Source of the DNA: Pseudomonas sp. RIT-PI-r
GTDB lineage: Bacteria; Pseudomonadota; Gammaproteobacteria; Pseudomonadales; Pseudomonadaceae
Direction: 5' to 3'
DNA: 64,000 nucleotides
Assembly: GCF_001297015.1 (NCBI RefSeq)
Contig: NZ_LIGE01000025.1
Location: 372,001 to 436,000 of the forward strand
Shown: positions 1 to 9,362 of the stretch, piece by piece
Position numbering within the stretch: the first letter of the stretch is position 1
Layout of the letters: each line of letters opens with the position of its first letter
The notes under the pieces: generated by a model
Told to the model about the DNA's origin: nothing
Databases searched by the model: none
What the model saw: the letters and a program-made list of their open reading frames with translations, nothing else
Program-made: the position numbers and the translations under genes

Positions 1-518
1 ATCGTCGCTTCGCGCCCCATGCCGATGCCGGCATCGAGATACCCCGGCTGGCCAAACAACGCCCCGGCGCGTGTGTTGACCAGCACGATATCCAGCGGCT
101 GCAACGCGTACTCAATACGCGCCAGTTCCGCTTCAACCTCTTCTGCCGTGACCACGTGACCGTCGGGCAAATGGCGAAAGTCCAGTTTGACCCCCGGCTG
201 CAAGCACCAGTCCAGCGGCAACTCGTCAATGCCAAACGCCGGCTCGCCGCCATCGGTGGTCGAGGCGTAATGCCACGGCGCGTCCATGTGGGTGCCGCTG
301 TGGGTGGTGATCTGCAAACGCTCGGCGGCCCACGATTCGTTGCCGGGCATCTGCTCAAGTTGCAGACCCGGAAACATCGCGGCCATTTCCGGCCAGCCTT
401 GTTGGTGGTCCATGTAATCGATTTTTGGCAACAGCGGCGGCGGGTCTGTGTACGGGTTGTTATCGAGGGTCACCGAAAGGTCGACCAGACGACGTTTACG
501 CTGGATGGGCTGTGACAT
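1..518 (-). CDS. Cyclase family protein (kynurenine formamidase/isatin hydrolase fold), 3' part missing
   Basis: The gene reads off the left edge, so only the first 172 residues are visible. The ATG at 518 has a GGAGA eight bases upstream. Residues 73-83 read HSGTHMDAPWH, the HxGTHxDxPxH metal-binding signature of the cyclase family, with H73, H77, D79 and H83 as likely ligands. Known members hydrolyse N-formylkynurenine, isatin or other cyclic amides and lactones, usually with Mn or Zn, in the cytoplasm. The start overlaps the last 23 bases of the upstream epimerase gene, so the two are likely co-translated as the distal part of the catabolic operon. The family call is firm. The substrate is unknown, and a role in opening a ring amide or lactone made by the upstream oxygenases is inference. 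Confidence 0.85.
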   Translation of the reverse strand, partial: MSQPIQRKRRLVDLSVTLDNNPYTDPPPLLPKIDYMDHQQGWPEMAAMFPGLQLEQMPGNESWAAERLQITTHSGTHMDAPWHYASTTDGGEPAFGIDELPLDWCLQPGVKLDFRHLPDGHVVTAEEVEAELARIEYALQPLDIVLVNTRAGALFGQPGYLDAGIGMGREAT

Positions 519-1497
519 GAGGCGTATCTCCGTTCAACGGCAGAGGCCGATAAGGGGCTGGATTGAGGGCGTTGCGAATAAGCGTGGCGACGCTGCCGTC
601 ATGGCTGAAGCCAGCAGCGCGGGCCTGCGGGGTTTTCAAGGGCGGCATGCGCCCGAACAGGGTTTCGAGGTCAAGGTCAGCGGCGAAACTGATCAGCCCA
701 CGGCGTTGCTCGCCGTAAGTTGCCGCCAGTGCATCGATGACCTGGGCGATGGACAAATGCAGCACCGGCAGTTGCCAGACCCGCTGTTGCGCGGCGGCGT
801 CATCCAGTTCAGCGGCGTGGATCAGGTTGTTTACGCAACAGCGCGCCGACATCCACCACGCCGTTGCTTGCGGTGATACCGGACAGCAATACTCAGCGCC
901 CTCGGCAAAGGCACGCATCAAGTCGCTCATAAAGGCCGAGCGCAAGCCGTTGGGTTCGCGTGGGCGCGCGACAATGCCCGGCAGACGCACCGCGCGGCTG
1001 TCGACTTCAGCGCGCCGACCCAGATCGATCAGCGCGCGCTCGACCATCACCTTGTGTGTGCCGTACGACAGTTGCGGATGCAGTTCAGCCTGCTCGTTCA
1101 TCTTCGCTGGCAGATCCGCGCCGTACACCGCGACGCTGCTGGCATAGACCAACACCGGAGGTCGCGCCTTGTTGCGCAGTTGATCGAGCAGTTCGAGGCT
1201 GGCCAGCAGGTTGACCTGATAACCCAGTTCGTAATGCGCCTCCGCCGCTCCGCCGGGGACGCTGACCAAGTGAAACACAACATCGATGCCATCGGCCAAG
1301 ACCCGGCGCATCAACGCTGCATCCGTCACGCTGCCGCTGTGTCGACGCAAGCGCGGATCGTCTGGCAGTCCTTGCACATCGGTGTCGAGCACCAGCAACG
1401 AGCGAATGACTTGCCCGCGCAAACTGCCGCGCGCGAGCAGACAACGCAGCAGTTCGCGACCGACAAAGCCATTGGCTCCGGTAATCAGTACACGCAT
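496..1497 (-). CDS. NAD-dependent epimerase/dehydratase (D-erythronate dehydrogenase-like)
   Basis: This 333-residue protein is an extended short-chain dehydrogenase. The N-terminus carries GANGFVG (residues 7-13), the Rossmann GxxGxxG motif, with acidic residues near 38-40 suggesting NAD preference. S120/S121 in YASSVAVYG and Y145-x3-K149 complete the catalytic set. Overall resemblance is to DenD-type D-erythronate dehydrogenases, which oxidise a hydroxyl of a small sugar acid. In this operon the substrate may instead be a hydroxylated ring-cleavage product, which is inference. It lies 9 bp after the FAH-family gene and overlaps the cyclase gene by 23 bp, so it belongs to the same transcript. 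Length is normal for the family. Confidence 0.82.
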   Translation of the reverse strand: MRVLITGANGFVGRELLRCLLARGSLRGQVIRSLLVLDTDVQGLPDDPRLRRHSGSVTDAALMRRVLADGIDVVFHLVSVPGGAAEAHYELGYQVNLLASLELLDQLRNKARPPVLVYASSVAVYGADLPAKMNEQAELHPQLSYGTHKVMVERALIDLGRRAEVDSRAVRLPGIVARPREPNGLRSAFMSDLMRAFAEGAEYCCPVSPQATAWWMSARCCVNNLIHAAELDDAAAQQRVWQLPVLHLSIAQVIDALAATYGEQRRGLISFAADLDLETLFGRMPPLKTPQARAAGFSHDGSVATLIRNALNPAPYRPLPLNGDTPHVTAHPA

Positions 1498-1506
1498 GGG
1501 CGTTCC

Positions 1507-2490
1507 TTAGCCGTGGGCCTTGACGACGCGTTGATCGATCGCACCAAACAGTGACTGGCCATCGCTGCCGGTGACGTCCATGCGCACGCGATCACCGAAA
1601 CGCATAAAGCCTGTCACCGGTGCGCCGTGCTCGATCATCTCAATGGCCCGACGTTCGGCGATGCACGCCGAGCCGACATTGCGCTCGACGTTCGACACCG
1701 TGCCGGAACCGATCAGGGTGCCGGCGCGCAAGCGACGGGTTAAGGCCGCGTGGGCGATCAGCTCACCAAAATGAAAGTTCATCTGCGCGCCGTGCGGCTG
1801 GCCAAACCATTCGTCGTTCCACTGCACTTGCAGGGGCAAATTCACGCGGCCATCGCGCCAGGCTTCGCCGAGCTCATCCGGGGTAATCGCCAGCGGGGCA
1901 AAACTGGAGGACGGTTTGGCTTGCAGGAAACCGAACCCGGTGCGCATTTCCCGCGGTGCCAGCGCACGCAGGCTGACATCGTTGATCTGCAGGATCAGTT
2001 TGATGTGCTGCAACGCGCTCTCGGCCGAACAGCCCATCGGCACATCATCGACCAGCACGACAAATTCGCCTTCGAAATCGATGCCCTGGCTTTCGCTCGG
2101 CAGTTGGATGTCATCGTGTGCGCCGATGAAGTCATCACCGGCGCCCTGGTACATCAACGGCGTGCGGTCAGCGCCTTCGATCGGGTCGAGATTGAACGCT
2201 TTCTGCATCAGTGCGCCGTGACTGAGAAACGCCGAGCCGTCGCACCATTGATAAGCACGCGGCAGCGGCGCCATCGCCTGCGCGGGGTCGAAGGCAAAGG
2301 CCTCGCGGCAATCGTGGTTTTCAAGTTCACGCGCCAGGGCTTGCAAACGCGGTTCGGCTTCAGCCCAGTTTTCGATGGCTTGCTGCAAGGTCGGCGCTAC
2401 CGAACGGGCGTCAATAGCCCGAGACATGTCGCGCGAAACCACCACCAATTGGCCGTCACGGCTAGCGTTTTTCAAGGTTGCGAGCTTCAT
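1507..2490 (-). CDS. Fumarylacetoacetate hydrolase family protein
   Basis: This 327-residue protein has the FAH C-terminal fold. The divalent-metal ligands E140 and E142 lie in the segment IDFEGEF, with D171 in QINDVSL. K192 in LQAKPSS and the GTVSN turn at 263-267 are also typical. Family members hydrolyse acylpyruvates (fumarylacetoacetate, fumarylpyruvate) or hydrate and decarboxylate meta-cleavage products, so it is likely the enzyme that splits a late intermediate into central metabolites. The ATG overlaps the cupin stop codon by four bases (ATGA), which indicates translational coupling. The family is clear, but the exact reaction cannot be told from sequence. Confidence 0.88.
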   Translation of the reverse strand: MKLATLKNASRDGQLVVVSRDMSRAIDARSVAPTLQQAIENWAEAEPRLQALARELENHDCREAFAFDPAQAMAPLPRAYQWCDGSAFLSHGALMQKAFNLDPIEGADRTPLMYQGAGDDFIGAHDDIQLPSESQGIDFEGEFVVLVDDVPMGCSAESALQHIKLILQINDVSLRALAPREMRTGFGFLQAKPSSSFAPLAITPDELGEAWRDGRVNLPLQVQWNDEWFGQPHGAQMNFHFGELIAHAALTRRLRAGTLIGSGTVSNVERNVGSACIAERRAIEMIEHGAPVTGFMRFGDRVRMDVTGSDGQSLFGAIDQRVVKAHG

Positions 2491-3068
2491 GCTTTTTCTC
2501 CCGGGCAGTCTTGCAGTTCAGCGGTAAAGCGCCCGTCCAGCAGAATAAACACCATGCGCGCCATGGCCTCGGTGCGGTTGCTCCACGCGTGATTGGTGCC
2601 GCGTTGAACCACCACGTCGCCACGCTTGAGGTGGACCTCTTCATCGTCGAGCACCAGCCAGACTTCGCCTTCGGTGACGATGCCGTAATCGAGGGTTTCG
2701 GTGCGGTGCATCAGTTTGTGCCGCGAGTTCGCCTGGCCGGTGCCGGCATGCGCTTGGCCAATCTCGGCAAATGCGGCCGCAGCAGCGGCATCATTGACCT
2801 GGTTCTGCACGCTGTCTGGTGGAATGTCGACGACACGAATCACGCTGCCCTGCGGGCCGGGGCTCAGCTGTAAAGGTTTGCTGGTTGGATCATCGGCATT
2901 GTCCAGCAGTGCCGGACTGCCGCTACTGTTCCATATCTCATGAAACACCGTGCCTGGCACCGCTTGCAGTGCGAAGACGTTAGCGGTTGCGCCGAGACTG
3001 GCGACGACGGCGCGGCCGTGGGCATCATGCCCGGTGACCACGCGTTTGAAAGGGGGAAGCGCTTGCAT
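2487..3068 (-). CDS. Cupin-domain protein
   Basis: The protein has 193 residues when started at the ATG at 3068, which follows a GAGGA and clears the upstream MFS gene. A longer reading would overlap that gene. The C-terminal half holds one cupin barrel. Motif 1 is represented by HKLMHRTETLDYG and motif 2 by GDVVVQRGTNHAWSN, so several metal-ligand histidines and a glutamate are present. Stand-alone cupins of this size include small isomerases, dioxygenases and ligand sensors. Its place between a transporter and an FAH enzyme suggests an enzymatic step in the same pathway. I cannot name the substrate. Confidence 0.8.
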   Translation of the reverse strand: MQALPPFKRVVTGHDAHGRAVVASLGATANVFALQAVPGTVFHEIWNSSGSPALLDNADDPTSKPLQLSPGPQGSVIRVVDIPPDSVQNQVNDAAAAAAFAEIGQAHAGTGQANSRHKLMHRTETLDYGIVTEGEVWLVLDDEEVHLKRGDVVVQRGTNHAWSNRTEAMARMVFILLDGRFTAELQDCPGEKA

Positions 3069-3081
3069 GGAAAATCCTCGT

Positions 3082-4329
3082 TCAATGGCCGTTGCCGATG
3101 GAGTCGTGACCGCCGACATGGGCGCGTTTCAACAGACCACCGAGCCTCGGCACGGACAGACAAAACAGCGCCACGACCAGTTGCAGCCAACCGATCATGG
3201 CCAGTGCTTGCGGCAATGCCGTGGAAGCTCCGGATGTGATGGCGAGTACCACCAGCGGGCTGATGAATTCGCCAGCGAAAATCGCCGCGGTGAAACACCC
3301 CGCCGCGCGCCCACGCTGGTCAAAACCGACTTGCGCCATGATCCAGGTGATCAACGTCGGCAACATCAGGCCGATGCCCAGACCGTTGACCAAGACCGCG
3401 ACCACCACTTGCGCGTGGCTGCCGGCAGCGGCCATCAACAGGCCGCCGATGCCGGCCAGGCCATAGGCAATCAGCAACAGATGCTGGCTGCGCAGACCGC
3501 TCAACAAGCGAAAACTCAAGGCCCCGACGAGCACGCCGAGTTGATTGGCGCCCATGGTCATGCCGATCTGCTGCGGCGCATCCACGTGCAACAAGTTGAG
3601 CAAGTAGCCGGCCTGCACCGGCACGATGAACAGGCTCAGTCCCGCGAGCAGCGACAATGCATACAGGGGCGTCAGTGCCCGCCATGGAAATGCGCGCGGG
3701 GCTGGCACCGGCGCCGTTGTCGCCGGTTGCACGCGGGGTTGCGGTTCCCAGAGTTTCCACGCCATCAGCGGCAGAAAAACCAGACCGACCGCGTACAGCG
3801 CAAACGGTGCGCGCCAGTCGTCCTGACCGAGAAAACCACCCAGCGCGATAAACACCGCAGCGGACAGTGAGGTCGCGACCATTTGCAAGGCGAACAAGCG
3901 CTCGCGTCGGGCGCCGCTGTAGTAGTCGCCCATCAGCGTGGTGCAGCAGGTCATGATCCCCGCCTCCGCCAGACCGATCCCGGCGCGGCTGGCGACGATG
4001 GCCTGCAGCGAATCAAGCCACAGCGGTAACACACCGCAAAGCGTGTAGAGGGCCATGCTCGCCAACAACAGCGGTTTGCGTCCGAGCCGATCGACGATGA
4101 CCCCGGCAAACGGCGCCAGTACTGCAATCATCAATGCCGGCAAGGTCAGCACGATCGGCACCAGCACGGTGCTGCCGGCGACCTCGGCAAAATGGGCCTG
4201 CATGCGCGGTAATACCGGTGCGAGCAATACCGCGCCGAGCACGGGCAGGCAACTGCCGAGCAGCAACAGCAACGATTGCGTCCAACCGGCGCGGCGGCCG
4301 CTGTTTTCCAATGAAGACTCAACGGCCAT
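3082..4329 (-). CDS. MFS transporter
   Basis: This 415-residue protein has about twelve hydrophobic segments and the MFS loop 2-3 signature in DRLGRKPLL near residue 85. It is an inner-membrane secondary transporter, and uptake of the pathway substrate or export of a product are both possible. The ATG at 4329 overlaps the end of the upstream MMPL transporter gene by 11 bases. The cupin gene follows 13 bp after its stop. Its place inside the catabolic operon argues for a dedicated substrate permease rather than a general drug pump, but this is inference from context. Confidence 0.85.
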   Translation of the reverse strand: MAVESSLENSGRRAGWTQSLLLLLGSCLPVLGAVLLAPVLPRMQAHFAEVAGSTVLVPIVLTLPALMIAVLAPFAGVIVDRLGRKPLLLASMALYTLCGVLPLWLDSLQAIVASRAGIGLAEAGIMTCCTTLMGDYYSGARRERLFALQMVATSLSAAVFIALGGFLGQDDWRAPFALYAVGLVFLPLMAWKLWEPQPRVQPATTAPVPAPRAFPWRALTPLYALSLLAGLSLFIVPVQAGYLLNLLHVDAPQQIGMTMGANQLGVLVGALSFRLLSGLRSQHLLLIAYGLAGIGGLLMAAAGSHAQVVVAVLVNGLGIGLMLPTLITWIMAQVGFDQRGRAAGCFTAAIFAGEFISPLVVLAITSGASTALPQALAMIGWLQLVVALFCLSVPRLGGLLKRAHVGGHDSIGNGH

Positions 4330-6793
4330 GACAGGTCTCCCGATGACGCGATTGATGACTATCTACCGCCACGGCTCGCGACGGCAGGCTCAGATTGATC
4401 GCCTCCGCCGGCATTTCTGCGTCGGTGTTCGTGCGCCGTGCAGGCAGCAGGAAGTACGCCAGCGCTGGCAACAGCAGCAGCGCGCCGACCATGTTCCAGA
4501 CGAACATGAACGCCAGCAGCACGCCCATGTCAGCCTGGAATTTGATCGGCGAGAAGATCCACGTGGCCACGCCAATGGCGAGCGTGATGCCGGTGAGCAT
4601 CACCACTTTGCCGGTGGACACCAGCGCGCGGTAATAGGCCTCTGACAGGCTCGCGCCTTGGCGCAGATGACCAAGCAGGATGCTCATCACGTACAACGCA
4701 TAGTCGACGCCAATGCCGACACCCAACGCGATCACCGGCAACGTCGCGACCTTCACGCCGATGTTCAGCCAGACCATCAATGCTTCGCAGAGGATCGAGG
4801 TGAGCATCAGCGGAATCACCGCGCACAGCGTGGCGCGCCACGAACGGAAGGTGATCAGGCACAGGACGATCACCGCGCCGTAGACCCAGAACAACATCTC
4901 GCGATTGGCTTGCTTGACCACGATATTGGTCGCCGCTTCGATGCCGGCATTGCCCGCTGCCAGCAGGAACTGCACGTCCTGGTCGTTATTGGCGGCGGCG
5001 AATTGCTCAACGTGCTCGACCAGCCGCGTCAGCGTTTCAGCCTTGTGGTCGGTGAGGTAGGCGTACAGCGTGAGCAGGCTGCAATCTTCGTTGTACAAGC
5101 CGCGTGGCGCACTGGCGGTGATCATGTTGAGCATCGCCTGATTGTTCTGCAGCTCGTACCACTTGGCGCTGCCTTCGCTAAGGCCAACCAGCATGCGCCG
5201 GTTGAGCAAGGCCAGCGAGTTGGTCGAATCCACCCCCGGCAATGCACGCAGTTGCCAGTCCAGCGCATCGACCTTGGCGAGGATGTCGTAACGCGCACAT
5301 TGCCCGGCCGGGGTCTTGACCATCACTGCGAACAAATCACTGCTGGCGCCGTAATGCCGGGTCAAAAACGCATCGTCCTGGTTGTAGCGTGAGTCGGCCC
5401 GCAGCTCCGGTGCGCCGGCATCCAGATCACCGATCTTCAATTGCAGGCTGACCACAAAGCCCAATGCCGCCAACGCCAGGCTGATGGCAATGCACAGGCT
5501 GGCCCAGCGACGTCGGGTAAACAGATCGAGAAAACGCCAGAAGCCATGACGCCGCGCGCCGGCCTGATCGTTCTGCTCGCTCTTCAGGCTCAATTGCGCC
5601 GCACGTGGCGTTACGCCGACGTAGGACAGCAACACCGGCAGCAGAATCAGGTTGGTGAAAATCAGCACCGCCACACCGATACTGGCGATCACGGCCAGAT
5701 CCTGAATCACCTGGATCTTGATCAGCATCAGCACGGCAAAACCCACTGCGTCGCAGAGCAATGCCGTCAGCCCGGCCAGAAACAGCCGTCGAAAGGTGAA
5801 GCGCGCGGCCACCACCCGGTGCATGCCGCGACCGATGTCCTGCATGATGCCGTTCATTTTCTGGGCGCCGTGGCTCATGCCGATGGCGAACACCAGAAAC
5901 GGCACCAGCACCGAATACGGATCCAGTTGATAGTCGAGCAACGGCAACAGGCCCAACTGCCAGACCACCGCCACCAGCGAACAGAACACCACCAGCAACG
6001 TGCTGCGCAGGCAGCGTGTGTACCAGAACAGCACGGCGGTGGTGATCAGGATCGCGACGGCGAAGAACAGCAGGATCTGCTTGAGCCCGGCAATCAGGTC
6101 GCCGACCTTTTTCGCGAAACCGGTGATGTGAATGTCGATCCTGTCGTTCTGGTACTCGCTGCGCAACGCCTCCAGTTGCTCGGACAGCACCGAGTAATTG
6201 AGCGCCTGGCCGTCAGAGGTCGTCGCCAGTAACGGCACGTAAATGATGCTCGAGGTTTGATCGAACGCTACCAGTTGGCCAAGCTCGTTGGAGCGCTGCA
6301 CGTTGCGGCGCAAAGCCTCGAGACCGGCCGGTGTGCCAGCGTAATCGTCCGGGATCACCGGGCCGCCATCCAGTCCGTCTTCAGTCACTGCGACCCAGCG
6401 AGTTGCCGGCGTCCACAGCGATTTCATGTAGGCGCGATCAACGCCAGGCAGCAGGTACAGCTTGTCGCTCAAGGCCTGTAGGGTTTTCAGGTAATCAGCG
6501 TCGTAGATATCGCCCTGGCGATTGGCGACGACAATGCGCAAGGAGTTGCCCAGACCGCTGAGCTGCTTTTGATGTTGCAGATAATTGGCGATGTAGGGTT
6601 GTTGCGTGGGAATCATCTTTTCGAAACTGGCGTTCAGCTCGACACGCGTGGCCTGATAGCCCAGGAAAAGCGTGGTCACCAGGCACACCAGCAACACCCA
6701 CAACCGGTGATTGAACAAAGTGCGTTCCACGACCGAGCCGGAGCGCGGGTCGAAACTCGCCAGGCTGGCCGTGGCGTTGTCGAATGGTTTCAT
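4319..6793 (-). CDS. MMPL/RND-family transporter
   Basis: This 824-residue inner-membrane protein has the two-fold RND layout. Each half has one N-terminal membrane helix, a periplasmic domain of about 200 residues, then a bundle of about five helices; the first helix lies near residues 30-50 and the second half starts near 430. This architecture is shared with MmpL and hopanoid-type exporters, which move hydrophobic molecules using proton motive force. It follows the Ycf48-like, DUF1329 and DUF1302 genes, a set often seen together near genes for hydrophobic compounds. Together they could form an envelope route for a lipid-like or aromatic substrate. The direction of transport is not known. 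Confidence 0.85.
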   Translation of the reverse strand: MKPFDNATASLASFDPRSGSVVERTLFNHRLWVLLVCLVTTLFLGYQATRVELNASFEKMIPTQQPYIANYLQHQKQLSGLGNSLRIVVANRQGDIYDADYLKTLQALSDKLYLLPGVDRAYMKSLWTPATRWVAVTEDGLDGGPVIPDDYAGTPAGLEALRRNVQRSNELGQLVAFDQTSSIIYVPLLATTSDGQALNYSVLSEQLEALRSEYQNDRIDIHITGFAKKVGDLIAGLKQILLFFAVAILITTAVLFWYTRCLRSTLLVVFCSLVAVVWQLGLLPLLDYQLDPYSVLVPFLVFAIGMSHGAQKMNGIMQDIGRGMHRVVAARFTFRRLFLAGLTALLCDAVGFAVLMLIKIQVIQDLAVIASIGVAVLIFTNLILLPVLLSYVGVTPRAAQLSLKSEQNDQAGARRHGFWRFLDLFTRRRWASLCIAISLALAALGFVVSLQLKIGDLDAGAPELRADSRYNQDDAFLTRHYGASSDLFAVMVKTPAGQCARYDILAKVDALDWQLRALPGVDSTNSLALLNRRMLVGLSEGSAKWYELQNNQAMLNMITASAPRGLYNEDCSLLTLYAYLTDHKAETLTRLVEHVEQFAAANNDQDVQFLLAAGNAGIEAATNIVVKQANREMLFWVYGAVIVLCLITFRSWRATLCAVIPLMLTSILCEALMVWLNIGVKVATLPVIALGVGIGVDYALYVMSILLGHLRQGASLSEAYYRALVSTGKVVMLTGITLAIGVATWIFSPIKFQADMGVLLAFMFVWNMVGALLLLPALAYFLLPARRTNTDAEMPAEAINLSLPSRAVAVDSHQSRHRETCHGR

Positions 6794-6797
6794 AACC

Positions 6798-7901
6798 TCA
6801 CTCCGAAGCTGTAGCGGTGGGCGACGCCAGGCGCGTCAACCCGGTAAAACCGGCCAGCACCAGGCTGCCATCGGCGGCCTGCACGACGCTGGCAATCGGT
6901 TTGCCCAGCGGTTTGCCGAAAGGCTGCAGGGTGGGTGCGTCGCCCGTGGTGCGAAACATCGCGCCCGCCTGATTGACCACCAACAGCTGGCCGTCAGCGG
7001 TGCGGATCGCTTCACTGAAGGACACGGGCATCGGTACGGGCGCGGGCAAAAAGCTGTCGCCGCCGTCGGTGGAAATGAACGCGTTGCCTTTCAATCCTGC
7101 CGCCAGCAGCGCGCCGTCATCGCGTACTTGCAGGGCGAAAAAGCTGCCGCTGTACGGGCTGTCGAGCGCGACGAAGGATTGTCCGCCGTCCTCGGAACGC
7201 GCCACATAGCCTTGCTCGCCAGCGACGAACCAACGCTCGCCTTGTTGCGCGATGGCATAAAGGTGCGCGCCCATGGGGTTGTCGATATGGCCCATCAGCG
7301 ACTGCCAGCTCACGCCGCCGTCCTCGGTGGTAAACGCGAGGCCGTAGGCGCCGACGATCAGGCCGTGACGCGCATCGGTGAACTTGAGGCTCAGAAACGG
7401 TTTGTCCGCGCCTTCGCTGACCATCCGTTCGGCGGTTTGCACGCGCGCCGCCGCTGCGTCGGGGTCAGTGGCTGTCGGCACTTGCTCGCGTGCGGCGTGC
7501 AACTCCAGTTGCGCCGCGCGATTGCCGTCCAGTTGCAACGCCCAGTTTTCACCGCCGTCGTGGGAGACCAGCACCGCACCGGCATGGCCGACCGCCCAGC
7601 CCGTGTTGGTATCGACAAACTGCACCGCCGTAAGGCTGACGGAGACCGGCACCTGCGCCTGCCGCCAACTGATGCCGTTGTCATCGGAGAGCAAGACGAT
7701 GCCGCGTTCGCCGACCGCCACCAACCGCGCACCTGCCCGCGCCAGATCAAGCAAGACCGCTTGCCGGGCCTGCGGCGCGCGCATCGCCGGGGTGTGCAAG
7801 ACATCACCGACGGCAGCGGCCTGAGCCTGGCTTACGGGTAATACGCAAGGCAGCGCCAGCAGCGCTAACAACCGCCCGAGCACCTGACAGATTCTGTTCA
7901 T
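6798..7901 (-). CDS. Ycf48/BNR-repeat periplasmic protein
   Basis: The start chosen is the ATG at 7901, with a GAGGT five bases upstream, giving 367 residues. The first 30 residues form a Sec signal peptide ending near QAQA. The rest is a series of short beta-propeller repeats with phrases such as SDDNGISW, SHDGGENW, TEDGGVSW and SEDGGQSF, the BNR/Ycf48 pattern. In plastids and cyanobacteria Ycf48 helps assemble photosystem II. In proteobacteria such proteins accompany MMPL transporters and DUF1302/DUF1329 proteins and are thought to be periplasmic scaffolds. It ends 4 bp before the transporter start, so the two are probably coupled. The molecular role here is unknown. Confidence 0.8.
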   Translation of the reverse strand: MNRICQVLGRLLALLALPCVLPVSQAQAAAVGDVLHTPAMRAPQARQAVLLDLARAGARLVAVGERGIVLLSDDNGISWRQAQVPVSVSLTAVQFVDTNTGWAVGHAGAVLVSHDGGENWALQLDGNRAAQLELHAAREQVPTATDPDAAAARVQTAERMVSEGADKPFLSLKFTDARHGLIVGAYGLAFTTEDGGVSWQSLMGHIDNPMGAHLYAIAQQGERWFVAGEQGYVARSEDGGQSFVALDSPYSGSFFALQVRDDGALLAAGLKGNAFISTDGGDSFLPAPVPMPVSFSEAIRTADGQLLVVNQAGAMFRTTGDAPTLQPFGKPLGKPIASVVQAADGSLVLAGFTGLTRLASPTATASE

Positions 7902-7961
7902 ACCGACCTCGAAACCACCTGTGAAACCGGATCGCCACACCGTGTGGCGATCCGGCCCGAT

Positions 7962-9350
7962 TCAACGAACCCCGGCACCCGCCATCGCCGCCGGCGAGAA
8001 TTCAGACGCCTTGTAGCGATCGACCACGCCGTATTGCTCAGGCAGGCCGGTGTAGACGTTCTGGATAAACCAGGCGCCGGAGGTCAGGTCGTAGAAACCC
8101 GAAGACAGCTGCGCCTGCGCTGGCAGATCCGGCAGCACGGCCGGTAGCGACCACAAGGTTTTGGCGAGTTGGCCGTTGGCGTCCCAACGATCACCGAGCA
8201 TCGCTTGCCAGGTGTCTTCGTCGAGGTAGTAACGGCCCTTCGGCAGTTGGTGACGTTTGCCCGGTGCGAGTTCGGCGTCCACCACCCACACGCGATGCAA
8301 TTCCCAGCGCACGTAATCAGGATTCATGTGATGGGCCAGAAACAAATCTTCCGGCTTGCCTGCGGTCAGGACTTTGTTGGTGTTGTAGGGGATATACATT
8401 TCCTGCTTGCCGACCAGCTTCCAGTCGAAGCGATCGATGCGCCCCTGGAACACGCTCAACTCGTCGAACGACATCACCCCGGCGGTGGCCGGCGTCGGTG
8501 TGTCGCAGCAGGCATTCGGCAACTTGCGCACGCGGCGCTGGCCGGTCAGATAGACGTGAGCCTGGGACTTGTCGCCGTTGATATTGGTGCGCCCCATGAT
8601 TTGCTCACCGGCACGCAATGGCGGGCCGACGTTCAGCAGGCGGAACAGCCAGTAATCACCAGCGAAGCTTTCCGGCGTGCCGTCCTGGTAGTAATACGGC
8701 ATGTCCTGGATCGCCTGGCCGTCGGTGGTCATCACTTGTTTGCCGTCTGCGGTCATCAGGTAATGACGAAAGTGCATGGCCAGTGACGTGCCGCGCCAGT
8801 TGAGGATGTGGTTCCACATGGCTTCGGCGCCGTTATGCGGAATCGGGAATGGAATACCGCCAAACGCACCTTCGGGCACCGGTCCGGCGCTGCTGTCGAC
8901 TAGCTTGGCGCGGGTGGCATTTTTCAGAGTGTTGTCGTACACCCATTGCGGTGCGGCGGCCGTGCGACGGGTCGGATAGACGTCGATGCGATAGGTGTCA
9001 GGAAAACGCTTGAACATCTCCTTGGTGCCATCGCTGAGCTTGCCGGCGTATTGCGCCAGGTTTTTCGAGGTGATGCTGAACAGCGGCTTGTCAGTCGCAA
9101 ACGGATCACCGCGCTTGCCGCCCGGTTTGTACGCCGGGTCGACCTTGGTGTAACCGCCCTGCCAGGCCGGAATGCTGCCGTCGGCATTGCCTGCGCGCTC
9201 GGCACCCATTGGCGTGAGACTGCTCGACAGTTTGGCCGCCTCTTCTGCGGTGGCCGCAGTTGCAACCTGACTCAGGACGGTCAGCGTTCCGAGCAAGGCA
9301 AAGCACAGGGCCGTAAGGCGCGGGACACGATTGTGGTGGTGAGAAGTCAT
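7962..9350 (-). CDS. DUF1329 periplasmic/outer-membrane-associated protein
   Basis: The protein has 462 residues when started at the ATG at 9350, which follows GAGGA; a TTG two codons earlier is less likely. Residues 1-35 form a signal peptide ending in ATA. The remainder matches the DUF1329 family, which is predicted to share the LolB/LolA-like open-barrel fold and so may bind lipids or hydrophobic ligands. A GYTKVDPAYKPGG segment near residue 67 and a YYLDEDTWQ segment near 385 are typical. It lies 12 bp after the DUF1302 gene, its usual partner. No lipobox cysteine is present. The function of the family is not established. Confidence 0.85.
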   Translation of the reverse strand: MTSHHHNRVPRLTALCFALLGTLTVLSQVATAATAEEAAKLSSSLTPMGAERAGNADGSIPAWQGGYTKVDPAYKPGGKRGDPFATDKPLFSITSKNLAQYAGKLSDGTKEMFKRFPDTYRIDVYPTRRTAAAPQWVYDNTLKNATRAKLVDSSAGPVPEGAFGGIPFPIPHNGAEAMWNHILNWRGTSLAMHFRHYLMTADGKQVMTTDGQAIQDMPYYYQDGTPESFAGDYWLFRLLNVGPPLRAGEQIMGRTNINGDKSQAHVYLTGQRRVRKLPNACCDTPTPATAGVMSFDELSVFQGRIDRFDWKLVGKQEMYIPYNTNKVLTAGKPEDLFLAHHMNPDYVRWELHRVWVVDAELAPGKRHQLPKGRYYLDEDTWQAMLGDRWDANGQLAKTLWSLPAVLPDLPAQAQLSSGFYDLTSGAWFIQNVYTGLPEQYGVVDRYKASEFSPAAMAGAGVR

Positions 9351-9362
9351 GCGCAAGTCCTC